A stretch of DNA of 64,000 nt from an uncultured Lachnospiraceae bacterium (GCA_947566645.1 CANOKL010000021.1:1-64000); one strand, 5' to 3'; positions 33,518-42,612 are shown, numbered from the stretch's first letter. Numbers and translations are program-made. Notes: generated from the sequence alone by a model not told the origin.

Positions 33518-34258
33518 ATGCAGAATTTTTTTGTGACTCCTTCCCAGGTGGAGGGAGACAGGATTGTGATTGGCGGTTCTGATGTGAACCATATGAAAAA
33601 TGTACTCCGTATGCGGTGCGGTGAGCGGCTCATGGTAAGCGACGGCAACAACCGGCGTTATCTCTGTGAGGTGACTGGCTACGAAGCGGGAGAAGCAATA
33701 CTTCAGATTCTGGAAGAGCAGGAGACAGATACAGAGCTCCCGTGCAGGATCAGCCTCTTTCAGGGATTGCCGAAACAGGAGAAGATGGAGCTGATCGTGC
33801 AGAAATGTGTGGAGCTTGGAGTCTGTGAGATTATACCGACAGCCACAAGGCGGTGTGTTGTGAAGCTGGATGAGAAAAAGGCAGAGAAAAAGACGGCGCG
33901 CTGGCAGCAGATTGCAGAAAGTGCGGCAAAGCAGGCGGGGCGCGGGATGATCCCCCGGGTCTGGGAGCCGCTTGGGTACTGTGACGCCCTTAAGAGAGCG
34001 AAGGAGCTGGATGTTCTTCTGATTCCCTATGAACTTGCAGAGGGAATGGCAGAGACAAAGCGTGTGATTGAGGCCATTGAGCCTGGACAGTCAGTGGGAA
34101 TCCTGATCGGTCCCGAGGGCGGCTTTGAGAAGGAGGAAGTGAGACTGGCATTAGAGGCCGGGGCAAGAGAGATTACACTTGGAAAGCGCATTTTGCGGAC
34201 CGAGACAGCAGGGCTTGCGATTCTTTCTGTGCTCATGTTCCATTTAGAGGGAAACTGA
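33518..34258 (+). CDS. rsmE: 16S rRNA (uracil(1498)-N(3))-methyltransferase
   Basis: A 246-residue SPOUT-class enzyme that methylates N3 of U1498 in 16S rRNA. N-terminal PUA-like part (HMKNVLRMRCGERLMVSDG), then the knot with LIGPEGGFEKEEV (near 196) and LGKRILRTETAGLAILSVL, the family's SAM-binding signature. It follows prmA at once and is probably co-transcribed. Confidence 0.93.
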   Translation: MQNFFVTPSQVEGDRIVIGGSDVNHMKNVLRMRCGERLMVSDGNNRRYLCEVTGYEAGEAILQILEEQETDTELPCRISLFQGLPKQEKMELIVQKCVELGVCEIIPTATRRCVVKLDEKKAEKKTARWQQIAESAAKQAGRGMIPRVWEPLGYCDALKRAKELDVLLIPYELAEGMAETKRVIEAIEPGQSVGILIGPEGGFEKEEVRLALEAGAREITLGKRILRTETAGLAILSVLMFHLEGN

Positions 34259-34281
34259 CATATTCTATAGTAAGCGGATGT

Positions 34282-34316
34282 AACAGCCCGGGCAGGGCAG
34301 TCTGTCCGGGCTGTTA
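34282..34316. terminator. GC-rich hairpin after rsmE
   Basis: TAACAGCCCGGGCAG pairs with CTGTCCGGGCTGTTA (one mismatch) around a short loop. No T tract follows. Confidence 0.55.
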
Positions 34317-34349
34317 CAGGCGAATAAAAGAAAAAAAGGAAGTGAATGT

Positions 34350-35510
34350 ATGAGAGAGGTCTATCTGGATAACTCTGCCACTACGCGGGCTTACGATGAA
34401 GTCGGGGAGCTGGTGAAAAGAGTTCTGTGCGAGGACTATGGGAATCCGTCTTCCATGCATGCAAAGGGCATAGAGGGAGAGAAATATATAAAAGAGGCAA
34501 AGGATACACTGGCCGGGCTGTTCAAGGTACAGGCAAAGGAGATCTTCTTTACCTCTGGGGGAACAGAGAGTGACAATCTGGCGCTGATCGGTGCTGCAAG
34601 GGCGAATAAGCGTGCAGGAAATCATCTGATCACATCAGCGATCGAGCATCCTGCTATTATTAACACCATGCGTTACCTGGAAGAGGAAGAGGGCTTCCGG
34701 GTCACGTATCTCCCGGTGGACCGCTACGGGAGAATCCGCCTGGATGCCCTGAAAGATGCGCTGTGTGAGGATACGATTCTTGTGTCAGTCATGTATGTGA
34801 ATAACGAGGTGGGTTCTGTACAGCCAATCCAGGAGGCGGCAGGGATTGTAAAGGCATATAACCAGAGGATCCTGTTCCATGTGGATGCTGTGCAGGGCTT
34901 TGGAAAGTACCGCATTTATCCAAAGCGGCTGAAGGTGGATCTGTGTTCTATAAGCGGGCATAAGATTCACGGGCCAAAAGGAACTGGTGCACTCTACATC
35001 GGAGAGCATGTGAAGATCCACCCCATTGTATTTGGGGGAGAGCAGCAGAAAAATATACGATCCGGTACGGAAAATGTACCGGGTATTGCAGGGCTTTCTC
35101 TTGCGGCAAGGATGATCTACGAGAATCTGGATGAGAAGGTAGACAGGATGCGTACTTTGAAGCAGCATTTTATCAGCGGGGTGACGCAGATTGAAAATAC
35201 GGCAGTACACGGTCTGTATGACGAGACATCGGCACCGCACATTATCAGTGTGGGATTTGCCGGAATCCGGAGCGAGGTTCTGCTCCACGCACTGGAGGAG
35301 AAGGGAATCTATGTATCCTCTGGCTCGGCGTGCTCATCCAACCATCCCCAGGTAAGCGGTGTTCTTAAGGGGATCGGCGCCCGCCAGGAGTTCCTGGATG
35401 CGACACTCAGGTTCAGCATGTCGGAATTTACAACCAGGGAGGAGATGGACTATACGCTGGATACGTTATATCATACCGTACCAGTGCTCCGGAAATATAC
35501 CAGGCATTAA
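34350..35510 (+). CDS. Cysteine desulfurase (NifS/IscS-like)
   Basis: A 386-residue PLP enzyme that takes sulfur from cysteine and holds it as a persulfide. Seen: YLDNSATTRAYDEV, FTSGGTESDNLALIG, the HVDAVQGFGKYRI block, the PLP lysine in SISGHKIHGPKGTGALYIG (near 207) and the active cysteine in YVSSGSACSSNHPQ (near 327). The thiI gene lies 118 bases downstream. The likely main role is therefore to feed sulfur to ThiI for tRNA 4-thiouridine (and possibly thiamine), as with NifZ-ThiI in Bacillus. AGGAAGTG precedes the ATG. Confidence 0.9.
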   Translation: MREVYLDNSATTRAYDEVGELVKRVLCEDYGNPSSMHAKGIEGEKYIKEAKDTLAGLFKVQAKEIFFTSGGTESDNLALIGAARANKRAGNHLITSAIEHPAIINTMRYLEEEEGFRVTYLPVDRYGRIRLDALKDALCEDTILVSVMYVNNEVGSVQPIQEAAGIVKAYNQRILFHVDAVQGFGKYRIYPKRLKVDLCSISGHKIHGPKGTGALYIGEHVKIHPIVFGGEQQKNIRSGTENVPGIAGLSLAARMIYENLDEKVDRMRTLKQHFISGVTQIENTAVHGLYDETSAPHIISVGFAGIRSEVLLHALEEKGIYVSSGSACSSNHPQVSGVLKGIGARQEFLDATLRFSMSEFTTREEMDYTLDTLYHTVPVLRKYTRH

Positions 35511-35627
35511 TGATAGAAACAATTACGCTGCGGCTTACAGGCCTGGGCATTTCCTGCGCGGGCCGCAGGAAAATGATTCAGAAGTGAAAATACGGGTGAA
35601 GGATGAATAGAAGAGGAGAAAAAGACA

Positions 35628-36815
35628 ATGCGTTTTTCCACATTTTTGTTAAAATACGGTGAGATAGGAATTAAGGGAAAGAACCGGTATCTGTTTGAGG
35701 ATGCGCTGGTGCGCCGGGTAAGGCATGCACTTTCCGGTGCAGACGGCAGCTTCCGGGTATACAAGTCCCAGGCAAGAGTTTATGTGGACTGTGAGGGCGA
35801 GTATGACTATGAGGAGGTTACAGAGAGGCTTAAGAGGGTCTTCGGGCTGGTGGGCATCTGCCCGGTTGTACGTCTTATGGACCGGGGATTTGAGGAACTG
35901 AAAAAGGATGCAGTCACATATATGGATGAAACCTATCCGGACAAAAAACTGACCTTTAAGGTGGAGACCAGGCGGGCAAAAAAAACCTACCCCATGAATT
36001 CCATGGAGATCAGCCGTGACCTGGGGGAGGCAATCCTCCATGCATTTCCGGATATCCGGGTGGATGTACATCATCCGGACGTTATGCTGAATGTGGAGGT
36101 GCGTACCGACGGAATTTACCTCTACTCCCGCGTCATCCCGGGAGCCGGCGGCATGCCGGTGGGAACCAGCGGGACAGCCATGCTCCTGCTGTCAGGGGGG
36201 ATTGACAGCCCTGTGGCAGGTTATATGATCGCAAAGCGGGGAGTGGAGATTGAGGCAGTTTATTTCCATGCACCTCCGTATACGAGCGAGCGCGCGAAGC
36301 AGAAGGTGGTTGACCTGGCGCAGATTGTGTCCCGTTATGCAGGAAAGATTAAGCTCCATGTGGTGAATTTTACAGATATACAGCTTTACATCTATGACCA
36401 GTGTCCTCATGATGAGCTGACGATTATTATGCGCCGCTATATGATGCGGATTGCAGAGCATTTTGCAAGAAAGGACGGCTGTCTGGGACTGATTACGGGA
36501 GAGAGCATCGCCCAGGTGGCAAGCCAGACCATGCAGAGCCTTGCCGCTACAGATGATGTCTGCCAGATGCCGGTCTACCGGCCGTTAATCGGCTTTGACA
36601 AACGGGATATTGTAAGCCTTGCAGAGGAGATCGGGACTTTTGAGACATCCATCCAGCCATTCGAGGACTGTTGTACCATCTTTGTGGCAAAGCATCCGGT
36701 GACAAAGCCAAAGGTGGATGTGATCCGGCATTCTGAAGAGAAGCTTGCAGAAAGGATTGATGAGCTGGTAAAGACAGCGGTTGAGACGGCAGAAGTAATC
36801 AGGATTGGAGAGTAG
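35628..36815 (+). CDS. thiI: tRNA 4-thiouridine synthase
   Basis: A 395-residue protein with an N-terminal ferredoxin-like and THUMP RNA-binding part (about 1-165) and the PP-loop domain (LLLSGGIDSPVAGYM near 187-201). Residues ITGESIAQVASQTMQSL near 289-305 are typical. There is no C-terminal rhodanese domain, the usual Gram-positive form, so it depends on a separate cysteine desulfurase, encoded upstream. It inserts sulfur at U8 of tRNA. GAGGAG precedes ATG 35628. Confidence 0.93.
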   Translation: MRFSTFLLKYGEIGIKGKNRYLFEDALVRRVRHALSGADGSFRVYKSQARVYVDCEGEYDYEEVTERLKRVFGLVGICPVVRLMDRGFEELKKDAVTYMDETYPDKKLTFKVETRRAKKTYPMNSMEISRDLGEAILHAFPDIRVDVHHPDVMLNVEVRTDGIYLYSRVIPGAGGMPVGTSGTAMLLLSGGIDSPVAGYMIAKRGVEIEAVYFHAPPYTSERAKQKVVDLAQIVSRYAGKIKLHVVNFTDIQLYIYDQCPHDELTIIMRRYMMRIAEHFARKDGCLGLITGESIAQVASQTMQSLAATDDVCQMPVYRPLIGFDKRDIVSLAEEIGTFETSIQPFEDCCTIFVAKHPVTKPKVDVIRHSEEKLAERIDELVKTAVETAEVIRIGE

Positions 36816-36890
36816 GCGGGAAAGCGCATGACCTGGCCTGAGGGCATCCGGATTGTCCGGGCCGCTGCGCCAGGATGGCAGCAGATGGCA

Positions 36891-36926
36891 GCAAAAAAGG
36901 AGCTTCGCAGGCGAAACTCCTTTTGC
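36891..36926. terminator. Bidirectional terminator between thiI and the HPr-like gene
   Basis: AAAAGGAG-C-TTCGC pairs with GCGAA-A-CTCCTTTT around AG. The plus strand ends in TTTT and the minus strand in TTTTTT, so it serves both converging genes. Confidence 0.8.
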
Positions 36927-36973
36927 TGCAGGTAACCGGTCAGTGCCTTCGCGGTTAAACTTTCATCTTTCCC

Positions 36974-37216
36974 TTATTCTCCGTCAACAAGATACTCTTT
37001 CAGTGTCTCAAGAATATTGTTCATGTCAGCCTCGCTTGCATGGATGTTGAGTTCAATCGGTTTGGACAGGTCTAAGCTGAAGATTCCCATGATGGATTTT
37101 GCATCTATAACATATCTGCCGGACACAAGATCGAAATCATAATCAAACTTTGTAATTGAGTTTACAAAAGACTTTACCTTATCAATTGAATTTAAAGAGA
37201 TTAATACTGTTTTCAT
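36974..37216 (-). CDS. HPr-family protein lacking the phosphocarrier histidine
   Basis: An 80-residue HPr-fold protein. The regulatory-serine region is recognisable (DAKSIMGIFSLDLSKPIEL, near 38-56), and the end NNILETLKEYLVDGE matches the last helix. The histidine of the catalytic site (His15 in HPr) is absent; the N-terminal segment SLNSIDKVKSFVNSITKFD has none. It therefore resembles Crh-like or other non-transport paralogues, with a possible regulatory role through the serine. AAGGAGG lies nine bases before its ATG. Confidence 0.75.
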   Translation of the reverse strand: MKTVLISLNSIDKVKSFVNSITKFDYDFDLVSGRYVIDAKSIMGIFSLDLSKPIELNIHASEADMNNILETLKEYLVDGE

Positions 37217-37250
37217 TGGAAATATCCTCCTTATTTCATGTTATGTTATT

Positions 37251-37279
37251 ATCTTAAAAGCATTGGGCGGAAAAGTCAA
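37251..37279 (-). promoter_or_regulatory. Sigma-A-type promoter for the HPr-like gene
   Basis: On the minus strand TTGACT, 17 bases, TAAGAT, 35 bases before the start codon. Confidence 0.6.
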
Positions 37280-37350
37280 GAAACAATTTACCAAAGATAT
37301 ACAGGAATTTAAGTATATTATTTATAAATTTATAACAGGGGGGTATGGAT

Positions 37351-38631
37351 ATGAAAAAGGCGGCTTTACATAATCTTGGGTGCAAGGTGAATGCGTATGA
37401 GACGGAGGCAATGCAGGAGCTCTTAGAACAGGACGGGTATCAGATTGTCCCCTTCGGAGAGCGTGCGGATGTCTATGTGATCAATACGTGTACAGTGACC
37501 AATATGGCAGACAGGAAATCCAGGCAGATGCTCCACCGGGCAAGAAAGCAGAATCCGGACGCTGTGATCGTAGCGGCGGGCTGCTATGTCCAGGCAAAGG
37601 GGGACAAGGCTGACCCGGATATTGATATTATACTTGGAAATAACCGGAAGAAGGACCTGGTCAGGGTTCTGAAGGAATATGAACAGGAAAAACAGCAAAA
37701 GATTGAACTGCTTGATATGGGGAAACAGAAGGAATATGAGGAGCTTGGACTTACCCGTACGGCGGAGCATACAAGAGCCTATCTGAAAGTACAGGACGGC
37801 TGTAACCAGTTCTGCTCCTATTGTATCATCCCCTATATGAGGGGGAGAGTACGGAGCAGGAAAAAGGAGGATGTTCTCAGTGAGGTGCGCACGCTTGCGT
37901 CCGGAGGCTATAAAGAAGTCGTGCTTACCGGGATCCATCTGAGCTCTTACGGCATGGATACAGGGGAGGATCTGCTCTCCCTGATCCGCGGGGTACATAA
38001 GGAAGAGGGAATCAGCCGGATCCGTCTCGGTTCGCTGGAGCCCAGGATTATTACGGAGGAATTTGTGCAGGGGATTGCCGGTCTTTCCAAAGTGTGTCCC
38101 CATTTTCATCTGTCTTTGCAGAGCGGGTGCGATGAGACTCTGCAGAGGATGAACCGGCGCTATACATCCGGGGAGTATATGGAAAAGTGTATGCTTCTGC
38201 GGGAGTATTTTAAACGTGCGGCGCTGACAACGGATGTTATCGTAGGATTCCCTGGGGAGACGGAGGAGGAATTTGCACGTTCCAGAGCATTTATTGATGC
38301 AGTAAACTTTTATGAGACCCATATCTTTAAATACTCGGTGAGGGAAGGGACAAAGGCAGCAGTTCTTCCGGGGCAGGTTCCGGAGACTGTGAAGTCGGCA
38401 AGGAGCAGTGAGCTTATCGAATTAAGCAGAAAAAAGCAGGCGGAATATGAAAGGGAACTGATTGGAACTGTGCAGGAGGTGCTTATGGAGGAGCGCGTCA
38501 TGAGGGAAGACGGCATCTATCAGGTGGGGCATACACGGGAATATGTAAAAATTGGACAGAAAACAGGGGAAAATCTGGAAAATCAGCTCGTAAATGTAGA
38601 AATTAAAAATCCTTTTCAAATAATTCATTGA
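37351..38631 (+). CDS. mtaB: tRNA (t6A37)-C2 methylthiotransferase
   Basis: A 426-residue radical-SAM enzyme that converts t6A37 to ms2t6A37 in tRNA. N-terminal UPF0004 domain with LHNLGCKVNAYE, NTCTVTNMADRKS and VAAGCYVQ supplies three cysteines for one 4Fe-4S cluster. The radical-SAM motif is QDGCNQFCSYCIIPYMRGR (near 147-165), and a TRAM-like C-terminus follows. The MtaB subgroup fits better than MiaB because of the LGCKVN start. ATG 37351 has GGGGGG eight bases upstream; ATG 37345 is too close to it. Confidence 0.88.
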   Translation: MKKAALHNLGCKVNAYETEAMQELLEQDGYQIVPFGERADVYVINTCTVTNMADRKSRQMLHRARKQNPDAVIVAAGCYVQAKGDKADPDIDIILGNNRKKDLVRVLKEYEQEKQQKIELLDMGKQKEYEELGLTRTAEHTRAYLKVQDGCNQFCSYCIIPYMRGRVRSRKKEDVLSEVRTLASGGYKEVVLTGIHLSSYGMDTGEDLLSLIRGVHKEEGISRIRLGSLEPRIITEEFVQGIAGLSKVCPHFHLSLQSGCDETLQRMNRRYTSGEYMEKCMLLREYFKRAALTTDVIVGFPGETEEEFARSRAFIDAVNFYETHIFKYSVREGTKAAVLPGQVPETVKSARSSELIELSRKKQAEYERELIGTVQEVLMEERVMREDGIYQVGHTREYVKIGQKTGENLENQLVNVEIKNPFQIIH

Positions 38632-38656
38632 ATTTTTAGAAGCAATAAGGTAGAAT
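38628..38656 (+). promoter_or_regulatory. Sigma-A-type promoter for ireB and followers
   Basis: TTGAAT (38628-38633), 17 bases, TAGAAT (38651-38656), overlapping the stop codon of mtaB. Confidence 0.65.
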
Positions 38657-38690
38657 AGTCTATAGAAGTATTTTTGGAGGACGTGAGTAC

Positions 38691-38966
38691 ATGAAAGAGT
38701 TAAGCAATACTTTAAGCAATACCCAGTTTTTTCAAGTAGAAAGCGCTCCGCAAATTCAGGCAAAAGACATTCTTGAGATTGTATACAAGGCACTGAGTGA
38801 AAAAGGCTATAATCCGGTGAACCAGGTTGTAGGGTATATTATGTCAGGTGATCCCACGTATATCACAAGTTATAACGGGGCCAGGAGCCTGATCATGAAG
38901 ATGGAGCGGGATGAATTAGTGGAAGAGATGCTTAAGACGTATATCAGGCATAATGGCTGGGTATAA
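38691..38966 (+). CDS. ireB: IreB family regulatory phosphoprotein
   Basis: A 91-residue protein of the DUF965/IreB family: QAKDILEIVYKALSEKGYNP, VNQVVGYIMSGDPTYITSYN and a C-terminal IRHNGW. In Enterococcus, IreB is a substrate of the PASTA kinase IreK and affects cephalosporin resistance. Threonines occur in the N-terminal segment, where phosphorylation takes place in that species. It is the first of a conserved run ireB-ruvX-DUF1292-fur-rnj. Confidence 0.92.
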   Translation: MKELSNTLSNTQFFQVESAPQIQAKDILEIVYKALSEKGYNPVNQVVGYIMSGDPTYITSYNGARSLIMKMERDELVEEMLKTYIRHNGWV

Positions 38967-38969
38967 TAT

Positions 38970-39398
38970 ATGAGAATTATGGGATTGGATTATGGTTCAA
39001 AGACCGTAGGAATAGCAGTGAGCGATCCGCTGGGAATTACAGCCCAGGGGGTAGAGACAATATGCCGTAAGGAGGAGAACAAGCTTCGCAGAACATGTGC
39101 CCGTATTGAGGAACTGGTGCAGGAATATGGTGTGGAGGAGCTTATTCTCGGACTTCCGAAGCATATGAACGGAGAGATTGGGGAACGGGCGGAGTATGCA
39201 ATCAGATTTGCAGAGATGTTAAAAAGGAGGACGGGTCTCCCCGTGAAGCTGTGGGACGAACGGCTCTCAAGTGTTTCGGCCGAGAGAGTTTTAATTGAGA
39301 ATAAGGTGAGAAGGGAGAACCGCAAAAAGTATATGGATAAGCTTGCGGCAGTTTTTATATTACAGTCATATCTTGATTCACTGCAGGTTCATTTATAG
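38970..39398 (+). CDS. ruvX: Putative pre-16S rRNA nuclease / Holliday junction resolvase-like (YqgF)
   Basis: A 142-residue RNase-H-fold protein: [33 protein letters not shown] and [19 protein letters not shown] hold the acidic catalytic residues. YqgF/RuvX trims the 5' end of pre-16S rRNA in E. coli; a recombination role was earlier proposed. It begins three bases after ireB stops. Confidence 0.92.
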   Translation: MRIMGLDYGSKTVGIAVSDPLGITAQGVETICRKEENKLRRTCARIEELVQEYGVEELILGLPKHMNGEIGERAEYAIRFAEMLKRRTGLPVKLWDERLSSVSAERVLIENKVRRENRKKYMDKLAAVFILQSYLDSLQVHL

Positions 39399-39419
39399 AG
39401 GAATGTGGGCGGTACGTTT

Positions 39420-39680
39420 ATGGAGAAGATAACATTTACGTCTGAAGAAATGCAAGAAAAAGAAGAATTTTATGTACTTGAACAGACAAGGATCAAGGGG
39501 ATATCTTATATTCTTGTGACGGATTCTAAGGAAGACGATGCGGAGTGCATGATTTTAAGGGACATGTCTTCGGAAGAAGAAGGGGAAGGCATTTATGAGG
39601 TCGTGGAGGATGATGAGGAACTGGCGGCGATCGCGAAGGTGTTTGAAGAACTTTTAGAGGATGTGGAGATTGAAAGGTAA
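39420..39680 (+). CDS. DUF1292 family protein
   Basis: An 86-residue acidic protein: MEKITFTSEEMQEKEEFYVL, then ISYILVTDSKEDDAECMIL and a C-terminal helix. The family is found in Firmicutes next to ruvX (YrzB-like) and has no known function. GTG 39405 would add five residues; ATG 39420 fits the family start. Confidence 0.8.
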   Translation: MEKITFTSEEMQEKEEFYVLEQTRIKGISYILVTDSKEDDAECMILRDMSSEEEGEGIYEVVEDDEELAAIAKVFEELLEDVEIER

Positions 39681-39685
39681 GCAAT

Positions 39686-40171
39686 ATGTCAGTCAGTCAG
39701 GAAGAATTTAAGGAATTATTAAAGAAAAAGGGGCTTAAGGTAACGAATCAGCGGCTGCTTGTGCTGGAGGTGCTGGCAGGTCACCGTGACAGACACATGA
39801 CCGCAGAGGATATCTATGAGCTTGTGAAGGAGGATTATCCGGAGATAGGACTGGCTACGATTTATCGGACAGTGCAGCTGTTGTTAGAAATGCAGTTGGT
39901 GGATCGCATTAATCTGGATGACGGATGTGTGCGGTATGAGATCGGACAGGATACGGATGGGGACATGTGTGGAAAGCATCACCATCATCATCTGATCTGC
40001 AATACCTGTGGGAAGGTTCTGCCCTTTAAGGACGATCTTTTGGAGGAACTGGAGCGTCATATTGAGGAAGAGACAGGATTCCATGTGGTAAACCATGAAT
40101 TAAAATTCTATGGACAGTGCCAGGAGTGCCGGGAAAAGGAAAATAAGAACGGAAAACACACGGAGGTGTAA
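39686..40171 (+). CDS. Fur family transcriptional regulator
   Basis: A 161-residue metal-sensing repressor. Winged helix about 10-85 (KVTNQRLLVLEVLAGH, LATIYRTVQLLLEMQLVDRI) and dimerisation part with HHHHHLICNTCGKVLPF and GQCQECREKE. The two CxxC pairs form the structural zinc site. Whether it senses iron, zinc, manganese or peroxide cannot be decided. It starts six bases after the DUF1292 gene. Confidence 0.9.
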   Translation: MSVSQEEFKELLKKKGLKVTNQRLLVLEVLAGHRDRHMTAEDIYELVKEDYPEIGLATIYRTVQLLLEMQLVDRINLDDGCVRYEIGQDTDGDMCGKHHHHHLICNTCGKVLPFKDDLLEELERHIEEETGFHVVNHELKFYGQCQECREKENKNGKHTEV

Positions 40172-40173
40172 AT

Positions 40174-41841
40174 TTGAAAAAAGAGAATAATGGAAGTATG
40201 AGAATCATTCCGCTCGGAGGACTTGAGAAGATCGGAATGAATATTACTGCCTTCGAATATGAAGACAGTATTATTGTTGTGGACTGCGGTCTGGCATTCC
40301 CAGAGGACGATATGCTGGGAATTGATCTTGTGATACCGGATGTGACGTATCTGAAGGATAATATTCAGAAAGTGAAAGGATTCGTTATCACCCACGGTCA
40401 TGAGGATCACATCGGGGCGCTGTGCTATACGCTTAGAGAGATGAATCTGCCTATCTATGCGACAAAGCTCACCATGGGAATCATTGAGAGGAAGCTGGGA
40501 GAGCATAATCTTTTGAGAAGTACAAGAAGAAAGGTAGTGAAGCATGGACAGTCCATTAACCTTGGACAGTTCAGAATCGAATTTATCAAGACGAATCACA
40601 GTATCCAGGATGCAGCGGCGCTTGCCATCTATTCGCCGGCAGGTATTGTCGTGCATACGGGAGACTTTAAAGTAGATTATACCCCGGTATTCGGGGATGC
40701 GATTGACCTGCAGCGTTTTGCAGAGATTGGGAAAAAGGGCGTACTGGCGCTTATGTCTGACAGTACGAATGCAGAGCGCGCCGGATTTACCCAGTCAGAG
40801 CGCACGGTAGGTATCACCTTTGACCATATATTTGCGGAGTACTACAATACGAGGATTATCATAGCGACCTTTGCCTCCAATGTGGACCGGGTACAGCAGA
40901 TCATCAATTCCGCATGTAAATATGACCGCAAGGTAGTCGTAGAAGGACGCAGCATGGTGAACATCATCCAGGTTGCCCAGGAGCTGGGGTATCTGGATGT
41001 ACCGGAGAATACCCTGGTAGAGATCGACCAGCTGAAGCATTATCCTCCGGAAAAGACAGTACTCATCACAACCGGAAGCCAGGGAGAATCCATGGCGGCA
41101 CTGTCCCGTATGGCGGCGGATGTACACAAAAAAGTAACGATCATGCCAGGAGACACTGTAATCTTCAGCTCGAACCCGATTCCAGGCAACGAAAAGTCCG
41201 TGTCCAAAGTCATCAACGAGTTGTCTGCAAAAGGGGCGAATGTCATCTTTTCCGATGCCCATGTATCCGGACATGCCTGCCAGGAAGAACTAAAGCTGAT
41301 CTATTCATTAGTAAAGCCAAAGTACGCCATTCCCATCCACGGGGAATACCGCCACAGAAAAGCCAACGCCGGAATCGCAAAAGCACTTGGAATTCCAAAA
41401 GAGAATATCTTCATGCTCCAGTCCGGAGATGTACTGGAAGTAAGCAGCCAGTCGGCAAAGGTAGTAGAACGAGTGCATACCGGAGAGATCCTCGTAGACG
41501 GACTGGGAGTAGGCGATGTAGGCAACATCGTCCTTAGGGACAGACAGCACCTGGCAGAAGACGGAATCATGATTGTAGTGCTGACACTGGAAAGAGGCAG
41601 CAACCAGCTTCTCGCCGGACCAGATATCGTATCCCGCGGCTTCGTCTACGTAAGAGAATCCGAAGGACTCATGGAAGAAGCAAGACGTGTCCTGACCGAT
41701 GCAGTAGAAGACTGCCTCGGACACCAGCGTAATGCAGACTGGAGTAAGATCAAGCTCGTAATCAGAGATACCATGAACGAATTTATCTGGAAAAAGACAA
41801 AGAGAAGGCCGATGATACTGCCTATTATTATGGACGTATAA
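40174..41841 (+). CDS. rnj: Ribonuclease J
   Basis: A 555-residue metallo-beta-lactamase/beta-CASP nuclease with 5'-to-3' exo- and endonuclease action on RNA. Metal ligands lie in FVITHGHEDHIGAL (near 70-83), VHTGDFKVDYTP near 160 and HVSGHACQEEL. The C-terminal dimerisation part is complete. The start TTG 40174 has GGAGGTG upstream. Codon choice changes near 41050: the first part prefers GAG/AAG/GTG, the last third prefers GAA/AAA/GTA and C-ending codons, which may reflect intragenic recombination. Two large hairpins follow. Confidence 0.92.
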   Translation: MKKENNGSMRIIPLGGLEKIGMNITAFEYEDSIIVVDCGLAFPEDDMLGIDLVIPDVTYLKDNIQKVKGFVITHGHEDHIGALCYTLREMNLPIYATKLTMGIIERKLGEHNLLRSTRRKVVKHGQSINLGQFRIEFIKTNHSIQDAAALAIYSPAGIVVHTGDFKVDYTPVFGDAIDLQRFAEIGKKGVLALMSDSTNAERAGFTQSERTVGITFDHIFAEYYNTRIIIATFASNVDRVQQIINSACKYDRKVVVEGRSMVNIIQVAQELGYLDVPENTLVEIDQLKHYPPEKTVLITTGSQGESMAALSRMAADVHKKVTIMPGDTVIFSSNPIPGNEKSVSKVINELSAKGANVIFSDAHVSGHACQEELKLIYSLVKPKYAIPIHGEYRHRKANAGIAKALGIPKENIFMLQSGDVLEVSSQSAKVVERVHTGEILVDGLGVGDVGNIVLRDRQHLAEDGIMIVVLTLERGSNQLLAGPDIVSRGFVYVRESEGLMEEARRVLTDAVEDCLGHQRNADWSKIKLVIRDTMNEFIWKKTKRRPMILPIIMDV

Positions 41842-41845
41842 AATT

Positions 41846-41924
41846 GGGGACGGGGTATTTTTAATTTTACCCCGTCCCCGATTTAATTGGGGACGGGGAA
41901 AAATTAAAATTACCCCGTCCCCAA
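41846..41924. repeat. Tandem double hairpin with GGGGACGGGG arms
   Basis: Hairpin 1 pairs GGGGACGGGGTA with TACCCCGTCCCC; hairpin 2 pairs TTGGGGACGGGG with CCCCGTCCCCAA. The arms are shared, so alternate pairings are possible. It is a repeat-derived structure and may end transcription of rnj. Confidence 0.75.
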
Positions 41925-41946
41925 CTGAAGAAGGGGGTGTCCCGGA

Positions 41947-42612
41947 TTGGACATGAATGAAAGAATTGTGTCATATATCCGGTCTCTGGAAAAGCCGGAG
42001 AAGGGGATTATTGAAGAAATTGAGCGGGAGGCTCTTGATGCGTATGTGCCGATTATCCGCAAGGAGACCCAGAGCTTCCTGAAGGTGCTCCTGATGATTA
42101 AGAAGCCGGTCCGGGTTCTGGAGATTGGAACTGCTATTGGATTTTCTGCGATTCTGATGTGCGAATATCTGCCAGAGAAGGCGCAGATTACAACGATAGA
42201 GAATTATGAAAAGAGGATTCCCGTTGCCCGTGAGAATTTCAGGCGTGCAGGAAGGGAAGGACAGATTACACTGATCGAAGGGGACGCGCTGGAGGTGATG
42301 AAGACTCTTGGCGGACCCTATGACCTGATTTTTCTGGATGCGGCTAAGGGGCAGTATATCCGGTATCTTCCGGAGGTGTTAAGGCTCCTTGACAGGGAGG
42401 GCGTGCTTCTGGCGGATAATGTGCTTAAGGGCGGAGAGGTGATTGAGTCCCGTTTTGCCGTGGAGCGGCGCAACCGTACGATTCACAGCCGGATGCGGGA
42501 GTTTCTCTATGAGCTGAAGCATCATGAGGAGCTTCAGACATCAATTCTCCCTCTGGGGGACGGTGTGGCTCTCAGTGTCCGCTGTCAGAGGAATGATCGT
42601 GAAACAGGATGA
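41947..42612 (+). CDS. trmR: O-methyltransferase, TrmR/YrrM-like
   Basis: A 221-residue class I SAM O-methyltransferase: VLEIGTAIGFSAILMCEYLP (near 58-77), ITTIENYEKRIPVARENF and PYDLIFLDAAKGQY near 126-139. In Bacillus, TrmR (YrrM) methylates 5-hydroxyuridine at the wobble position to 5-methoxyuridine. The next gene, overlapping by four bases, encodes a U32 protein like TrhP, which makes the 5-hydroxyuridine. This context supports the TrmR role. TTG 41947 has AGGGGGTG six bases upstream; ATG 41953 is the alternative. Confidence 0.8.
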   Translation: MDMNERIVSYIRSLEKPEKGIIEEIEREALDAYVPIIRKETQSFLKVLLMIKKPVRVLEIGTAIGFSAILMCEYLPEKAQITTIENYEKRIPVARENFRRAGREGQITLIEGDALEVMKTLGGPYDLIFLDAAKGQYIRYLPEVLRLLDREGVLLADNVLKGGEVIESRFAVERRNRTIHSRMREFLYELKHHEELQTSILPLGDGVALSVRCQRNDRETG

